From Hyphomonadaceae bacterium (GTDB lineage: Bacteria; Pseudomonadota; Alphaproteobacteria; Caulobacterales; Hyphomonadaceae), in NCBI GenBank assembly GCA_030158285.1, contig JAOATF010000173.1, positions 3,251 through 37,114 of the forward strand: DNA of 33,864 nt, in the 5' to 3' direction. The position numbers and the translations under genes were made by a program. Position 1 is the first letter of the stretch, and each line of letters opens with the position of its first letter. Shown one piece after another: positions 24,045 through 32,412 of this stretch. The notes beneath the pieces are model-generated. The model was not told where the DNA came from, did not search any database, and worked only from the letters and a program-made list of their open reading frames with translations.

Positions 24045-24851
24045 TTATTGGGCTGCTACGGCCTTGCAGGTGATCTCGCCGCAACCCGCGAACGTGATGC
24101 GCGCGGTCTGGCCGGCGAGGATGTCGTGGACGCCGGTGATGGCGCCGCTGGAGACGAGCTGGCCCCTGGCGAGGGGACGGCCGCGCTGGGCGAGATGCGA
24201 CAGCAGGAAACGGAGTCCGGCGATGGGGCCACCCGGGAGAATGCTGGCGAAGCCTGTGCCGACGGCGGCGCCGTCGATCAGGGTGGTGACTTCGATGTCG
24301 GCGAGGCGTTCGCGCCACTCCGGAATCTCTGCGCCGAGGATGACGCCGTAATTGTTGCCGAAGTCGGAGCTGACGACGGTGGCGCCGAGATCGTTGATCG
24401 CGGCCATGGGCGAGCCTGCGGTTTCAACACCGATGTGCAGGGCGGCGACAAGGGCGATAGCTTCCGCGTCAGTCCACTCGGTCTTACCGGCGGGCGCGTC
24501 GACGCCCATGCGGAAGACGAACTCGCCTTCGACCGCGGCAAAGCCACCGGTGAAGACGGGGAACACGATCTCCTGCCCGGCTGTCGCCAAGCGAACGTCG
24601 CGCGTGAAGATGGGGCCGGAGAGACGCTCGGCGCCGAGGCGGGCGCGCATTGGCAGCGGATTGACCATGCCGATCTTCCAGCCGGCGATCGTATCCTCCC
24701 AGCGGGCAATGCCGGCTTCCTGGATGCGGTAGGCTTCATCAAGCGAGGCGGGCATCGGACCGGGGAAGCCATCGAGCGCGCGACGCGACAGGCGGGCGCC
24801 GACCAGCGCCCCCGCAATCTCGTCAGCTGTTGCGACCCTCGCGCTGTCCAT
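24045..24851 (-). CDS. 2-keto-4-pentenoate hydratase-like enzyme (FAH superfamily)
   Basis: A 268-aa protein matching the MhpD/2-oxopent-4-enoate hydratase group in length and pattern. It has an N-terminal helical lid (DEIAGALVGARLSRRALDGF, then SLDEAYRIQEAGIARW) and GWKIGMVNP. The metal-site segment GFAAVEGEFVFRMG supplies the E-x-E pair, with further acidic positions after VALVAALHIGVETA, and GGPIAGLRFLLSHLAQRGRPL near the end is typical. These enzymes hydrate or cleave 2-keto acids with Mg2+ or Mn2+ in the cytoplasm. Start at ATG 24851 where similarity begins. It is divergent from the pectate lyases and shares operator site 4. Its reaction on pectin-derived keto acids is unknown; it may serve a lactone/2-keto-3-deoxy acid side route. 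Confidence 0.86.
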   Translation of the reverse strand: MDSARVATADEIAGALVGARLSRRALDGFPGPMPASLDEAYRIQEAGIARWEDTIAGWKIGMVNPLPMRARLGAERLSGPIFTRDVRLATAGQEIVFPVFTGGFAAVEGEFVFRMGVDAPAGKTEWTDAEAIALVAALHIGVETAGSPMAAINDLGATVVSSDFGNNYGVILGAEIPEWRERLADIEVTTLIDGAAVGTGFASILPGGPIAGLRFLLSHLAQRGRPLARGQLVSSGAITGVHDILAGQTARITFAGCGEITCKAVAAQ

Positions 24852-24922
24852 GCTTCCTGCTTGCGTCCTGTTCCTGTCCGCGTCCGGGGACTCACGATTC
24901 CAGAGCGACAGTTGCGCTCTTA

Positions 24923-24936
24923 GGAAACCGGTGTCA
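24923..24936 (+). promoter_or_regulatory. predicted LacI-type operator, site 4
   Basis: GGAAACCGGTGTCA in the divergent region between the hydratase-like gene and the first pectate lyase. The preceding TTGCGC (24912-24917) and the CAATTG exactly 17 bp later (24935-24940) mimic the promoter layout at 20749-20777. Confidence 0.78.
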
Positions 24937-24985
24937 ATTGTTGTCAGTACCGTATTCGGCGGCCATGTGCAAAGTCGGGTGAGAC

Positions 24986-26371
24986 ATGATGAAGCTGCGC
25001 CATACCAAGATCGCCGTGCTGGCCGCGCTTGCCCTTTCGGCATGTGTGGGAACCGGCGCGCTGGGACAGGTCGGGGCTGGCGGCGGGCAGCCGACGCTGG
25101 TTGCGGGCGATCCCGTCTCGCAGTGGTTTCCGGCGCCGATGGGATGGGCGGCGGGAACGAAGGGCGGCGCGGGCGGGCAGATCATCCGCGTGACCAATCT
25201 CGACGCGAAGGGGCCGGGATCTCTGCGCGCGGCGCTGGACACCAAGGGCCCGCGCATCGTGGTGTTCGAGGTGGGCGGCGTGATCGATCTTGGCGCGACG
25301 ACGCTGAAGATCGAGGAGCCGTATCTCACGATCGCGGGACAGACGGCGCCATCGCCCGGCATCACGCTGATCCGGGGCGGGATCGATATTCCGGCGCATG
25401 ACGTGATCGTGCAGCATATCCGCGTGCGGCCGGGAGCGGCGGGCGGGACATGGCGCAAGGGGCCGGACTTCGATTCCATCTCCACCGTCGGCGCGTACAA
25501 TGTGGTGATCGATCACTGCTCGCTGACATGGGGGACGGACGAGAACCTTTCCGCCTCGGGCCCGCGCTTCACCGGATCAACACCGGACGCGTGGCGCAAG
25601 GGCGCGAGCCATCAGGTGACCTTCTCCAACAACATCATCGCCGAGAGCCTGGCGCATGCGAGCCACCCGAAGGGCGAGCACTCGAAGGGGTCGCTGATCC
25701 ACGACAATGCGGCGGACATCCTGATCATCGGGAATCTCTACGCGCACAATTACGAGCGCAATCCCTTGTTCAAGGGTGGGGTGCGCGGGACCGTGGTGAA
25801 CAACCTGATCTACAATCCGGGGCAGCGCGCCCTGCACTACAACCTGATGGCCAATGAGTGGGGCGCGACGGCGCCGGTGAACGGGCATCTGACGGCTGTC
25901 GGCAATGTGCTGCGCGGGGGACAGGATACGGCGCAGGGGATGCGCTTCCTCACCATCGGCGGACAGGGCGATCTGGACTACTTCGGGCGCGACAACCTGA
26001 TGGTGGATCGCTGGGGATCGGCGCTGGAGGAGTTGGGCTCTTACGGACAGACAGGCGCGAAGATCGTGAAACACGGCGCGCCGCTCGACTGGCCTGTGGG
26101 GCTGGTGGCGTTACCCGCGCTGCAGGTGGAGACGCATGTGCTCACACATGCGGGCGCGCGGCCGTGGGATCGCGATGCGGATGATGTGCGCATTCTGGCG
26201 GATACGGCGGAAGGGCGTGGCGAGATCATCGACAGCGAGGAGGAGACCGGCGGCTATCCGAAGCATGCGATGACGAAGCGCGCGTTTGATCCGGCGCAGT
26301 GGGATCTGGCGACGATGCGGCCGAAGGATGCGAGCGTGCTGGATAGCGGCGCGAAAGCGCGCGGGACGTGA
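24986..26371 (+). CDS. pectate lyase-type lipoprotein (PL1-like), paralogue 1
   Basis: A 461-aa secreted lyase with a lipobox (LSAC, Cys20), so probably anchored to a membrane. The parallel beta-helix shows the PL1-like series GGQIIRVTNLDAKGPGSLRAAL, GPRIVVFEVGGVIDLG, LTIAGQTAPSPGITLIRGG, then VVIDHCSLTWGTDENLSASG, which holds the acidic residues used for Ca2+ binding, and HSKGSLIHDN. It would cleave polygalacturonate by beta-elimination, giving 4,5-unsaturated products that feed KduI. Start is ATG 24986 or the adjacent ATG 24989. It overlaps the second lyase by 4 bp (GTGA). The two proteins align along most of their length, so they arose by tandem duplication, but only this one has a lipobox. 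Exact PL subfamily not assigned. Confidence 0.88.
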   Translation: MMKLRHTKIAVLAALALSACVGTGALGQVGAGGGQPTLVAGDPVSQWFPAPMGWAAGTKGGAGGQIIRVTNLDAKGPGSLRAALDTKGPRIVVFEVGGVIDLGATTLKIEEPYLTIAGQTAPSPGITLIRGGIDIPAHDVIVQHIRVRPGAAGGTWRKGPDFDSISTVGAYNVVIDHCSLTWGTDENLSASGPRFTGSTPDAWRKGASHQVTFSNNIIAESLAHASHPKGEHSKGSLIHDNAADILIIGNLYAHNYERNPLFKGGVRGTVVNNLIYNPGQRALHYNLMANEWGATAPVNGHLTAVGNVLRGGQDTAQGMRFLTIGGQGDLDYFGRDNLMVDRWGSALEELGSYGQTGAKIVKHGAPLDWPVGLVALPALQVETHVLTHAGARPWDRDADDVRILADTAEGRGEIIDSEEETGGYPKHAMTKRAFDPAQWDLATMRPKDASVLDSGAKARGT

Positions 26372-27612
26372 ACCGGCGGCTTTTCCTGCTGGCATCGGCG
26401 GCGATGGCGGCAACGCCGGCATGGGCCGTGCCAATGCCGGGAACGATTACAGGTGGATATGGCGGGCGCATCATCCGCGTGACGACGCTGACACCGGATG
26501 GACCAGGATCGATCAGCGAAGCGGTGAAGGCCAAGGGGCCGCGCATTATCGTGTTCGAAGTGGGCGGCGTGATCGACCTCGGACGCGAGACGCTGGAGAT
26601 CAAGTCTGGCGACGTCACGATCGCGGGGCAGACGGCGCCCTCGCTGGTGACGTTCATCAGGGGCGGGATCGCGATCCGCGCGGAGAATGTTGTCATCCAG
26701 AATATCGCGGTGCGGCCAGGCGAGGCTGGACAGGCGAAGGCAAGCGGCTGGGAGTGCGATGGCATCTATGCCTACGGCGCGGCGCGGGTGGAGGTGTCCA
26801 ACTGCTCGATCACCTGGGCGACGGATGAAGGACTGTCCGCTTCGGGCAAGAGGTTCGAAGGCGCCAACGTCGATGAATGGCGGGCGAACACGTCTCACAC
26901 CATCATGTTCCGCAACAACATCGTGGCGGAGGGGCTTTCAAATTCGACGCACTCGAAGGGCGAGCATTCCAAGGGCACGCTGATCCACGACAATGTGCGC
27001 GATGCGGCGATCATGGACTCGCTCTATGCGCACAACCGCGAACGGAACGTGCTGTTCAAGGGCGGAACGCAGGGACTGATGGCTGGGAACGTCGTCTACA
27101 ATCCGGGCAAGCGGTTTGCGCACTACAACCTGCATGCGAACGAATGGGAAGGACATCCGTTCGAGGCGGGCAAGGTGCGCGTGGAACGGAATGCGTTTCT
27201 CGCGGGGCCGTCGACCGATGCCAAAGCTGCGGCGTTCATGATGGGCGGCGATGGTCCGCTGACGCTGGAGATCGAGAACAATCTGGCGTTGCGCGCGGAT
27301 GGATCAGTGCTGGCAATGACAGGGCGGTTCGGCGACGGAGATCCAGTGCTGGACATGCGAACGAACGCGGCGTTCGACGATGCGGCTGCGGTGCGCGCGA
27401 ACATGGCGCGCGTGCTGGAGGCGTGCGGCGCGTGGGCGTGGGCGCGTGATCCCGTGGACGCGCGGATCGTGGCCGATGTGAAGGCGGGGACGGGGCGAAT
27501 CATCGATTCCGAGAGCGAGGTCGGCGGGTATCCGGTGAGGCCGGAAACGCGCACGGCGTTTGTGGAGAACGAGTGGCATCTGGCGAGCATGGTGCGGCGG
27601 ACTGCGCCCTGA
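26368..27612 (+). CDS. pectate lyase-type secreted enzyme (PL1-like), paralogue 2
   Basis: A 414-aa tandem paralogue of the preceding lyase, starting at GTG 26368 inside the upstream stop codon. The signal peptide MNRRLFLLASAAMAATPAWA ends in AWA and has a twin-arginine-like RRLFLLA, so Tat export is possible; there is no lipobox cysteine, predicting a soluble periplasmic or exported form. Core motifs are conserved: GPRIIVFEVGGVIDLG, VTIAGQTAPS, VEVSNCSITWATDEGLSASG, HSKGEHSKGTLIHDN and AHYNLHANEWEG. Compared with paralogue 1, the His of the DHC motif is Asn (SNC), which may change activity or specificity. It is followed immediately by repeat element B. Confidence 0.87.
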   Translation: MNRRLFLLASAAMAATPAWAVPMPGTITGGYGGRIIRVTTLTPDGPGSISEAVKAKGPRIIVFEVGGVIDLGRETLEIKSGDVTIAGQTAPSLVTFIRGGIAIRAENVVIQNIAVRPGEAGQAKASGWECDGIYAYGAARVEVSNCSITWATDEGLSASGKRFEGANVDEWRANTSHTIMFRNNIVAEGLSNSTHSKGEHSKGTLIHDNVRDAAIMDSLYAHNRERNVLFKGGTQGLMAGNVVYNPGKRFAHYNLHANEWEGHPFEAGKVRVERNAFLAGPSTDAKAAAFMMGGDGPLTLEIENNLALRADGSVLAMTGRFGDGDPVLDMRTNAAFDDAAAVRANMARVLEACGAWAWARDPVDARIVADVKAGTGRIIDSESEVGGYPVRPETRTAFVENEWHLASMVRRTAP

Positions 27613-27616
27613 GTGC

Positions 27617-27801
27617 ATCCTTCGAGACGATCGCATCGCGAGATCAGTATCGTTGAGGTGACGTGCCTGCGATCCCTCAGGATGGGGCCGGTGGGCGTGG
27701 CGCCAAAGAGTTCGTCGACATCATCACAGACCTCATCCTGAGGGATCGCGGGTACTGCGGTTCGACAGCGCCGCCTTATCGGTGCGATCGTCTCGAAGGA
27801 T
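27617..27801. repeat. nested inverted-repeat element B in a convergent junction
   Basis: The outer 18-bp arms (27617-27634 and 27784-27801) are identical to those of element A. Inner arms at about 27662-27687 and 27731-27756 pair well (GCGATCCCTCAGGATG type). The centre has diverged from element A. It fills the gap between the converging second pectate lyase and the GH43-like gene. Confidence 0.82.
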
Positions 27802-27819
27802 GTGTTGTGGAGCGAGCTC

Positions 27820-29451
27820 CTACAACGCGCGATAGGTCGTGGAGCGGATCAGCGCGCTGCCCTGCCCGGTGCAGTAGAGCGCGGGGCGCAGGCTCAGGAA
27901 GTCCCAGGCGGTGTTGTGGTTGTAGCCGCTGGTTTCGAAGCGGACGCCGTATTGGGTCCAGCGTTGGCCGGGCGTGCGCGTCCAGCAGGTGACGATGTGG
28001 CGGTCGTTCTGGAGTTTGATCTGCAGGCGTTTGCCGAAATCGGCGGGTGGGGCGTTGCGGCGTTGCGTGGCGACGCGGTGCATGACGAGGCCGGAGTTGG
28101 AGAAGCCGAGGCCGCAATAGAGTTTGGGGGAGTAGAACAGCAGCACGCCGGCTTCGGCGCCTTCGTTGAGTTCGATGTCGGCTTCGATTTCGTAGGCGAG
28201 GTCGCCGTTGATGAAGGTGAGCGGGCGGCTGTCGGTTGGCGATGAGCCCGAGGCGCGGAGCGTGAGGCCGCCGGTGTTGCGCGTGATGCGCGCGGCATCC
28301 GTTGGGCCGGGCGCATGGAAGGCCCACAGGAGGCCGGTGCGATCGGTGGTGAAATCGTCGGAGAGGGCCATGCCGTGTTCGGCGTTGGCGATGTTGACGG
28401 GCTTACGAATTGGCTTCGAGAGATCACCGCCTTCGGCGCGGAACCAACCATCCTGCGTCCACGACACGGGATCGAGCAGGCATTGGCGGCCGAGGGTCCA
28501 GAAGCCGTTTTCGTAGCCGTGATAGACCATCCACCAGCCGCCGTTGGGACCTTCGAACACGGTGGCGTGGCCGCGTGACCACCATTTTTCGCGCGACGAC
28601 CAGGTGCGCACGATGGGATTTTCCGGATCGTGCTGCCACGGGCCATGGATCGAGCGCGAGCGTGCGACGATGACCATGTGACCCGTTGGAGGACCGGCTG
28701 TGCCGCCGACGGCGGTGATGAGATAGAACCACTCTCCCCTGCGCAGGATTTTGGGGCCTTCGGGTGCGAAGCCTTCGACGACCCATTCCTCGGGATAGCG
28801 CCAGGGGTCGTAGACGTGCTCGACGCCTCCCACGGTGGAGAGGCCATCGTCGCTGAGACGGATGCGATCACCACCGGAGAGGAACAGCCAGCGCGAGCCA
28901 TCTTCGCCGACAGCGTGGCCGGGGTCGATGTGGCGCGGCAGGTTGAGATCGACAGGCTCTGACCACGGGCCTTCGGGATGCTCGGCGTGGATCACGTAGA
29001 TCGAGCGTTTCTCCGGGAAGCGCGCGGGGATGTAGAGGAAGTAGCGACCGTTGTGCTTTGAGAGTTCCGGCGCCCAGACGGAGCCGATGTTCGTCGTCAG
29101 CGCGGCGGTGAGCGGCGTCCAGTTCACCAGGTCCCGGCTCTGCCAGATGACGAGGCCGGGATAGGATTCGAAACTGGAGAAGGTCATCAGCCAGCGATCG
29201 CCGTCGCGGAGGATGGTGGGATCGGGGTGATCGCCCGAGAGGATCGGGTTGAGGAATGTGCCATCGCCATTGTCGGCGCGGCGCTGGTTTTCGATACCGC
29301 GTTTCCATTTGAGATGCGCCCAGTCGAGTCCGGCGGGCGAAATCTCGTCTTCGCGGCGGAGGGCTGGCGGCACGGCAAGCGTGGAACAACCGGCGCTGAG
29401 CGCGGCGCCGGACAGCGTGGAGAGGACAAGTCGCCGGGTCATCCGCGCCAT
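27820..29451 (-). CDS. GH43-like five-bladed beta-propeller glycosidase, lipoprotein
   Basis: A 543-aa lipoprotein (lipobox LSAGC, Cys22) with a GH43-type propeller at about residues 65-370. The putative catalytic residues are Asp77 in SGDHPDPTIL (base), Asp177 in HIDPGH (pKa modulator) and Glu231 in PEGPKI (acid). WAPELSKHNGRYFLYI and HATVFEGPNGGWWMVYHGYE support the fold. A C-terminal beta-sandwich of about 170 residues follows (DDFTTDRTGLLWAFHAPG onwards), as in GH43 enzymes with an accessory domain. It likely removes arabinose, xylose or galactose from pectic side chains; the sugar is not determinable. Start at ATG 29451 because GGAGG lies 7 bp upstream; TTG 29457 and ATG 29442 are alternatives. 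Divergent from the LacI gene, sharing operator site 5. Confidence 0.86.
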   Translation of the reverse strand: MARMTRRLVLSTLSGAALSAGCSTLAVPPALRREDEISPAGLDWAHLKWKRGIENQRRADNGDGTFLNPILSGDHPDPTILRDGDRWLMTFSSFESYPGLVIWQSRDLVNWTPLTAALTTNIGSVWAPELSKHNGRYFLYIPARFPEKRSIYVIHAEHPEGPWSEPVDLNLPRHIDPGHAVGEDGSRWLFLSGGDRIRLSDDGLSTVGGVEHVYDPWRYPEEWVVEGFAPEGPKILRRGEWFYLITAVGGTAGPPTGHMVIVARSRSIHGPWQHDPENPIVRTWSSREKWWSRGHATVFEGPNGGWWMVYHGYENGFWTLGRQCLLDPVSWTQDGWFRAEGGDLSKPIRKPVNIANAEHGMALSDDFTTDRTGLLWAFHAPGPTDAARITRNTGGLTLRASGSSPTDSRPLTFINGDLAYEIEADIELNEGAEAGVLLFYSPKLYCGLGFSNSGLVMHRVATQRRNAPPADFGKRLQIKLQNDRHIVTCWTRTPGQRWTQYGVRFETSGYNHNTAWDFLSLRPALYCTGQGSALIRSTTYRAL

Positions 29452-29491
29452 GGCCAATCCTCCGGTTGCCAGCGCACAGGTTTTCCCTTAT

Positions 29492-29505
29492 TGCTACCGG
29501 TGTCA
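29492..29505 (+). promoter_or_regulatory. predicted LacI-type operator, site 5
   Basis: TGCTACCGGTGTCA retains the ACCGGTGTCA half of the consensus, with a weaker left half. It lies between the divergent GH43-like gene and the LacI-family gene, so it would give autoregulation plus control of the glycosidase. Confidence 0.62.
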
Positions 29506-29596
29506 ACGCCTAAGCGGAAAATCTCGCAAGGCTGCGGCAAGCGAATGCGCCTTGTCCTGCTTGACGGCCTTGCGGCCGCGCGCGCAAGCAGGAGAC

Positions 29597-30685
29597 ATGA
29601 AGAAGACAATGAAGCCCGGACCAGCGACAAAACCCACGACATCCGCACCGCTGGAGCCGAAGCGACGGCCGACGATCAACGATGTGGCGCGTCTCGCCAA
29701 TGTCTCGAAGAAAACGGTGTCGCGCGTCATCAACCAGAGCCCGTTCGTCAACAAGGACACACGCGAGCGCATCGACGCGGTGATCAAGGAGCTGGGCTAT
29801 GCGCCCGACCCCGTGGCGCGCGGGCTGGCCTCGCGGCGCAGCTATCTGATCGGGCTGATCTACGACAACCCAAACCCGCAGCACGTGATCGACACGCAGC
29901 AGGGCATTCTCGACATCATCCGTGGGTCGGGGCTGGAGCTGGTGGTGCATCCGTGCAACCGGCGCGACAAGGATTTCCTCGCGGGCGTGCGCGGCTTCAT
30001 CGACCGGCAGAAACTGGCGGGCGTGATCCTGCCGTCGTCGGTATCGGAAGACGAGGAGCTGGTGGCGCTGCTGCGCGAGGCGGATACGCCTTATGTGCGC
30101 ATTGCCTCCGTGCTGCTGGACAGCGAAGAGAATTCTATCGTCACGCATGATCGCGAAGGCGCGCGGCAGGCGGCCGAGCATCTGGCGGGGCTTGGCCACA
30201 AAGTGATTGCGCACGTGTCGGGGCCGGACACGTTCCGCTCCTCGCACGAGCGGCGCGCGGGATTTGTCGAAGGCCTGAAATCGGCGGGGCTGGCGCTGGA
30301 CAAGAAGCTGGACCTGCGCGGCGGCTACACGTTCCAGTCAGGCATCGAGGCGGGGCGGCGGCTGATGGCGACGGTGTCGCGGCCGACGGCAGTGTTCTGC
30401 GGCAATGACGAGATGGCGGCCGGCGTCTGTCAGGCGATCCGCGAGACGGGGCTGGATATCGGCAAGGATGTGTCAGTTGTCGGGTTCGACGACAGCCCGC
30501 TGGCCTCGCGCATGTGGCCGGCGCTGACGACTGTGCTGTTGCCGATCCGCGCCTCGGGGCGAATGGCGTCGGTGCGGCTACTGGGCGACCGGCTGACGAA
30601 AGAGCCGCTTGAGGAAGACGACCAGGGCGAGGTGCATCCGCGCCTCGTGGTGCGCGCGTCCAGCGGACCAGCGCCGAAGGGCTGA
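29597..30685 (+). CDS. LacI-family transcriptional regulator of the pectin locus
   Basis: A 362-aa LacI/GalR-type regulator. A 25-residue Lys/Pro/Thr-rich leader precedes the helix-turn-helix and hinge helix: PTINDVARLANVSKKTVSRV, INQSPFVNKDTRERI, then ELGYAPDPVARGLASRRS. The periplasmic-binding-protein-like effector domain follows, with IGLIYDNPNP, GVILPSSVSEDEE, LAGLGHKVIAHVSGP, AVFCGNDEMAAGV and VSVVGFDDSPLASRMWP. The most likely ligand is KDG or another uronate-pathway intermediate, by genomic context. Start is uncertain: ATG 29597 has AGGAG only 2 bp away, ATG 29609 has it at 14 bp. Six predicted operators with a central CG, the usual LacI-type symmetry, lie in this locus, including one upstream of its own gene. 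A hairpin follows its stop. Confidence 0.94.
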   Translation: MKKTMKPGPATKPTTSAPLEPKRRPTINDVARLANVSKKTVSRVINQSPFVNKDTRERIDAVIKELGYAPDPVARGLASRRSYLIGLIYDNPNPQHVIDTQQGILDIIRGSGLELVVHPCNRRDKDFLAGVRGFIDRQKLAGVILPSSVSEDEELVALLREADTPYVRIASVLLDSEENSIVTHDREGARQAAEHLAGLGHKVIAHVSGPDTFRSSHERRAGFVEGLKSAGLALDKKLDLRGGYTFQSGIEAGRRLMATVSRPTAVFCGNDEMAAGVCQAIRETGLDIGKDVSVVGFDDSPLASRMWPALTTVLLPIRASGRMASVRLLGDRLTKEPLEEDDQGEVHPRLVVRASSGPAPKG

Positions 30686-30690
30686 TCCAT

Positions 30691-30726
30691 CCGTGGGAGG
30701 GCTTGACCAGAGCCCTCATTCCACGG
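30691..30726 (+). terminator. hairpin after the LacI gene, possible terminator
   Basis: CCGTGG plus GAGGGCT (30691-30703) pairs with AGCCCTC (30711-30717) and CCACGG (30721-30726), interrupted by a 3-nt ATT bulge; the loop is 7 nt. There is no T-run, so it would be a weak intrinsic terminator. It sits between lacI and operator site 6. Confidence 0.5.
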
Positions 30727-30730
30727 CTTA

Positions 30731-30744
30731 TGACACCGGTTTCC
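30731..30744 (-). promoter_or_regulatory. predicted LacI-type operator, site 6 (kdu promoter)
   Basis: TGACACCGGTTTCC, the exact reverse complement of sites 2 and 4. It lies 58 bp before the kduI start codon and should control kduI-kduD-kdgK. Confidence 0.78.
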
Positions 30745-30801
30745 GCGATGCTCTACGAGTAGTAGTAGTAGCCATAGAAAGCATCCGCCCAGGGAGGGAC
30801 C

Positions 30802-31650
30802 ATGTTCGAGAAGACCTATCACGCCACCCATCCCGACATGATGGACGGGGCGAGCAATGATGACCTGCGTGCGCGCTATCTGATCTCGGGGCTGTTTCAG
30901 CCGGACAAGGTGACGCTCAACTACTGTCACAACGAGCGGATGGTTGTGGGCGGCGCGGCGCCCGTGACGCAGGCGATCGAGCTGCCCGCGCAAACCGAGC
31001 CGGCTTCGGCGAAAGGAAAGCCTTTCCTCGAGCGGCGCGAGATCGGCGCGATCAATATCGGCAACGGGCCGGGCGTGATCGATGTGGATGGCGTGGCGCA
31101 TGACCTCGCGCAGCGCGACGGGCTCTACATTCCGATGGGCTCGGAAAAAGTGGTGTTCAAGTCCAAGGACGCCGCGAAGCCTGCGCGCTTCTATCTGGTC
31201 TCGACACCGGCGCATGCGCGTTATGAGGTGGCCAAGATTTCGATCGAGACGGCAGTGCCGCTGGAACGCGGCGCGCCGGAGACATCGAACGAGCGGACGA
31301 TCTATCAGTTCGTGGTGCCGGCGAAGGTGAAGTCGTGCCAGCTGCTGCTGGGCATGACGATCCTTAAACAGGGCAGTGTGTGGAACACCATGCCGCCGCA
31401 CCTGCACGATCGCCGCTCGGAAGTGTATCTCTATTTCGGGCTGGGGCCGAACGATCGCGTGTTCCATTTCATGGGCGAGCCGGACGACAGCCGCTCCATC
31501 GTGATGGCCAACGAGGAAGCCGTGATGTCTCCGCCGTGGTCGATCCACATGGGCGCGGGGACGGCGGCGTATACGTTCATCTGGGCGATGGGCGGGGAGA
31601 ATCTCGACTATACCGACATGAACCAGCTCGACATCTGCCAGTTGAAATAG
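30802..31650 (+). CDS. kduI: 5-dehydro-4-deoxy-D-glucuronate isomerase
   Basis: A 282-aa KduI. It isomerises 5-keto-4-deoxyuronate, produced from unsaturated galacturonate, to 2,5-diketo-3-deoxygluconate in the cytoplasm. The bicupin zinc ligands His200, His202, Glu207 and His249 are present in [15 protein letters not shown] and [11 protein letters not shown]. Their spacing (2, 5, 42) equals that of the E. coli enzyme. Family segments include [38 protein letters not shown] and [15 protein letters not shown]. Start at ATG 30802 with GGGAGGG 5 bp upstream. First gene of the kduI-kduD-kdgK operon, preceded by operator site 6. Confidence 0.97.
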   Translation: MFEKTYHATHPDMMDGASNDDLRARYLISGLFQPDKVTLNYCHNERMVVGGAAPVTQAIELPAQTEPASAKGKPFLERREIGAINIGNGPGVIDVDGVAHDLAQRDGLYIPMGSEKVVFKSKDAAKPARFYLVSTPAHARYEVAKISIETAVPLERGAPETSNERTIYQFVVPAKVKSCQLLLGMTILKQGSVWNTMPPHLHDRRSEVYLYFGLGPNDRVFHFMGEPDDSRSIVMANEEAVMSPPWSIHMGAGTAAYTFIWAMGGENLDYTDMNQLDICQLK

Positions 31651-31653
31651 GCC

Positions 31654-32412
31654 ATGACCTCTCCCTTCTCGCTCGCAGGCAAGGTCGCCATCGTCACTGG
31701 CGCCAACACCGGCATTGGCCAGGCGATTGCCGTGTCGCTCGCCGAGGCGGGCGCGGACATAGCGGCGGTGGGGCGGACGGCGCCGACCGAGACGGAGGGG
31801 CTGGTGAAGGCGACGGGGCGGAGGTTTGTTTCTGTCTCGGCTGACCTGTCGTCGACCGAACCGGTGGCGCGGGTGATCGCCGAGAGTGTGGGCGCGCTGG
31901 GGCGGGCGGACATTCTCGTCAACAATGCGGGGATCATTCGCCGCGCGGATGCCGTTGAGTTTTCGGAAGACGACTGGGACGCGGTGATCGACACCAACCT
32001 CAAGAGCGTCTTCTTTCTCTCGCAGGCATTTGCGAAGCACTGCTTCACGAACGCGCAGGCAGGCAAGATCGTGCAGATCGCCTCCCTGCTCTCCTTCCAG
32101 GGCGGGATACGCGTGCCGAGCTATGCGGCGGCGAAGAGCGGGCTCGCGGGCATCACCAAGGCGCTGGCGAATGAGTGGGCGGCAAAAGGCGTGAACGTCA
32201 ACGCCATCGCGCCGGGCTATATCGAGACCAACAACACCGAGGCGTTGCGCGCGGATGCGAACCGCAGCCGCGATATCCTCGCGCGCATTCCGGCGGGACG
32301 CTGGGGCGAGGCGCGCGACATTGGCGGGGCGGCTGTCTTTCTGGCGTCGGCTGCCGCAAACTATGTGCACGGGGCGATCCTGCCCGTGGACGGAGGCTGG
32401 CTCGCGCGATGA
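31654..32412 (+). CDS. kduD: 2-dehydro-3-deoxy-D-gluconate 5-dehydrogenase (SDR)
   Basis: A 252-aa classical short-chain dehydrogenase that reduces 2,5-diketo-3-deoxygluconate to 2-keto-3-deoxygluconate with NAD(P)H. It has the nucleotide motif TGANTGIG (15-22), NNAG (90-93), catalytic Ser144 in IASLLSFQGG, and Tyr157/Lys161 in YAAAKSG. LLSFQGG-x-x-VPSYAAAKSG and NAIAPGYIETNNTEALRAD are typical of KduD within the SDR family. The start is 4 bp after the kduI stop and the gene end overlaps kdgK by 4 bp, so the three are translated as a unit. Confidence 0.95.
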   Translation: MTSPFSLAGKVAIVTGANTGIGQAIAVSLAEAGADIAAVGRTAPTETEGLVKATGRRFVSVSADLSSTEPVARVIAESVGALGRADILVNNAGIIRRADAVEFSEDDWDAVIDTNLKSVFFLSQAFAKHCFTNAQAGKIVQIASLLSFQGGIRVPSYAAAKSGLAGITKALANEWAAKGVNVNAIAPGYIETNNTEALRADANRSRDILARIPAGRWGEARDIGGAAVFLASAAANYVHGAILPVDGGWLAR

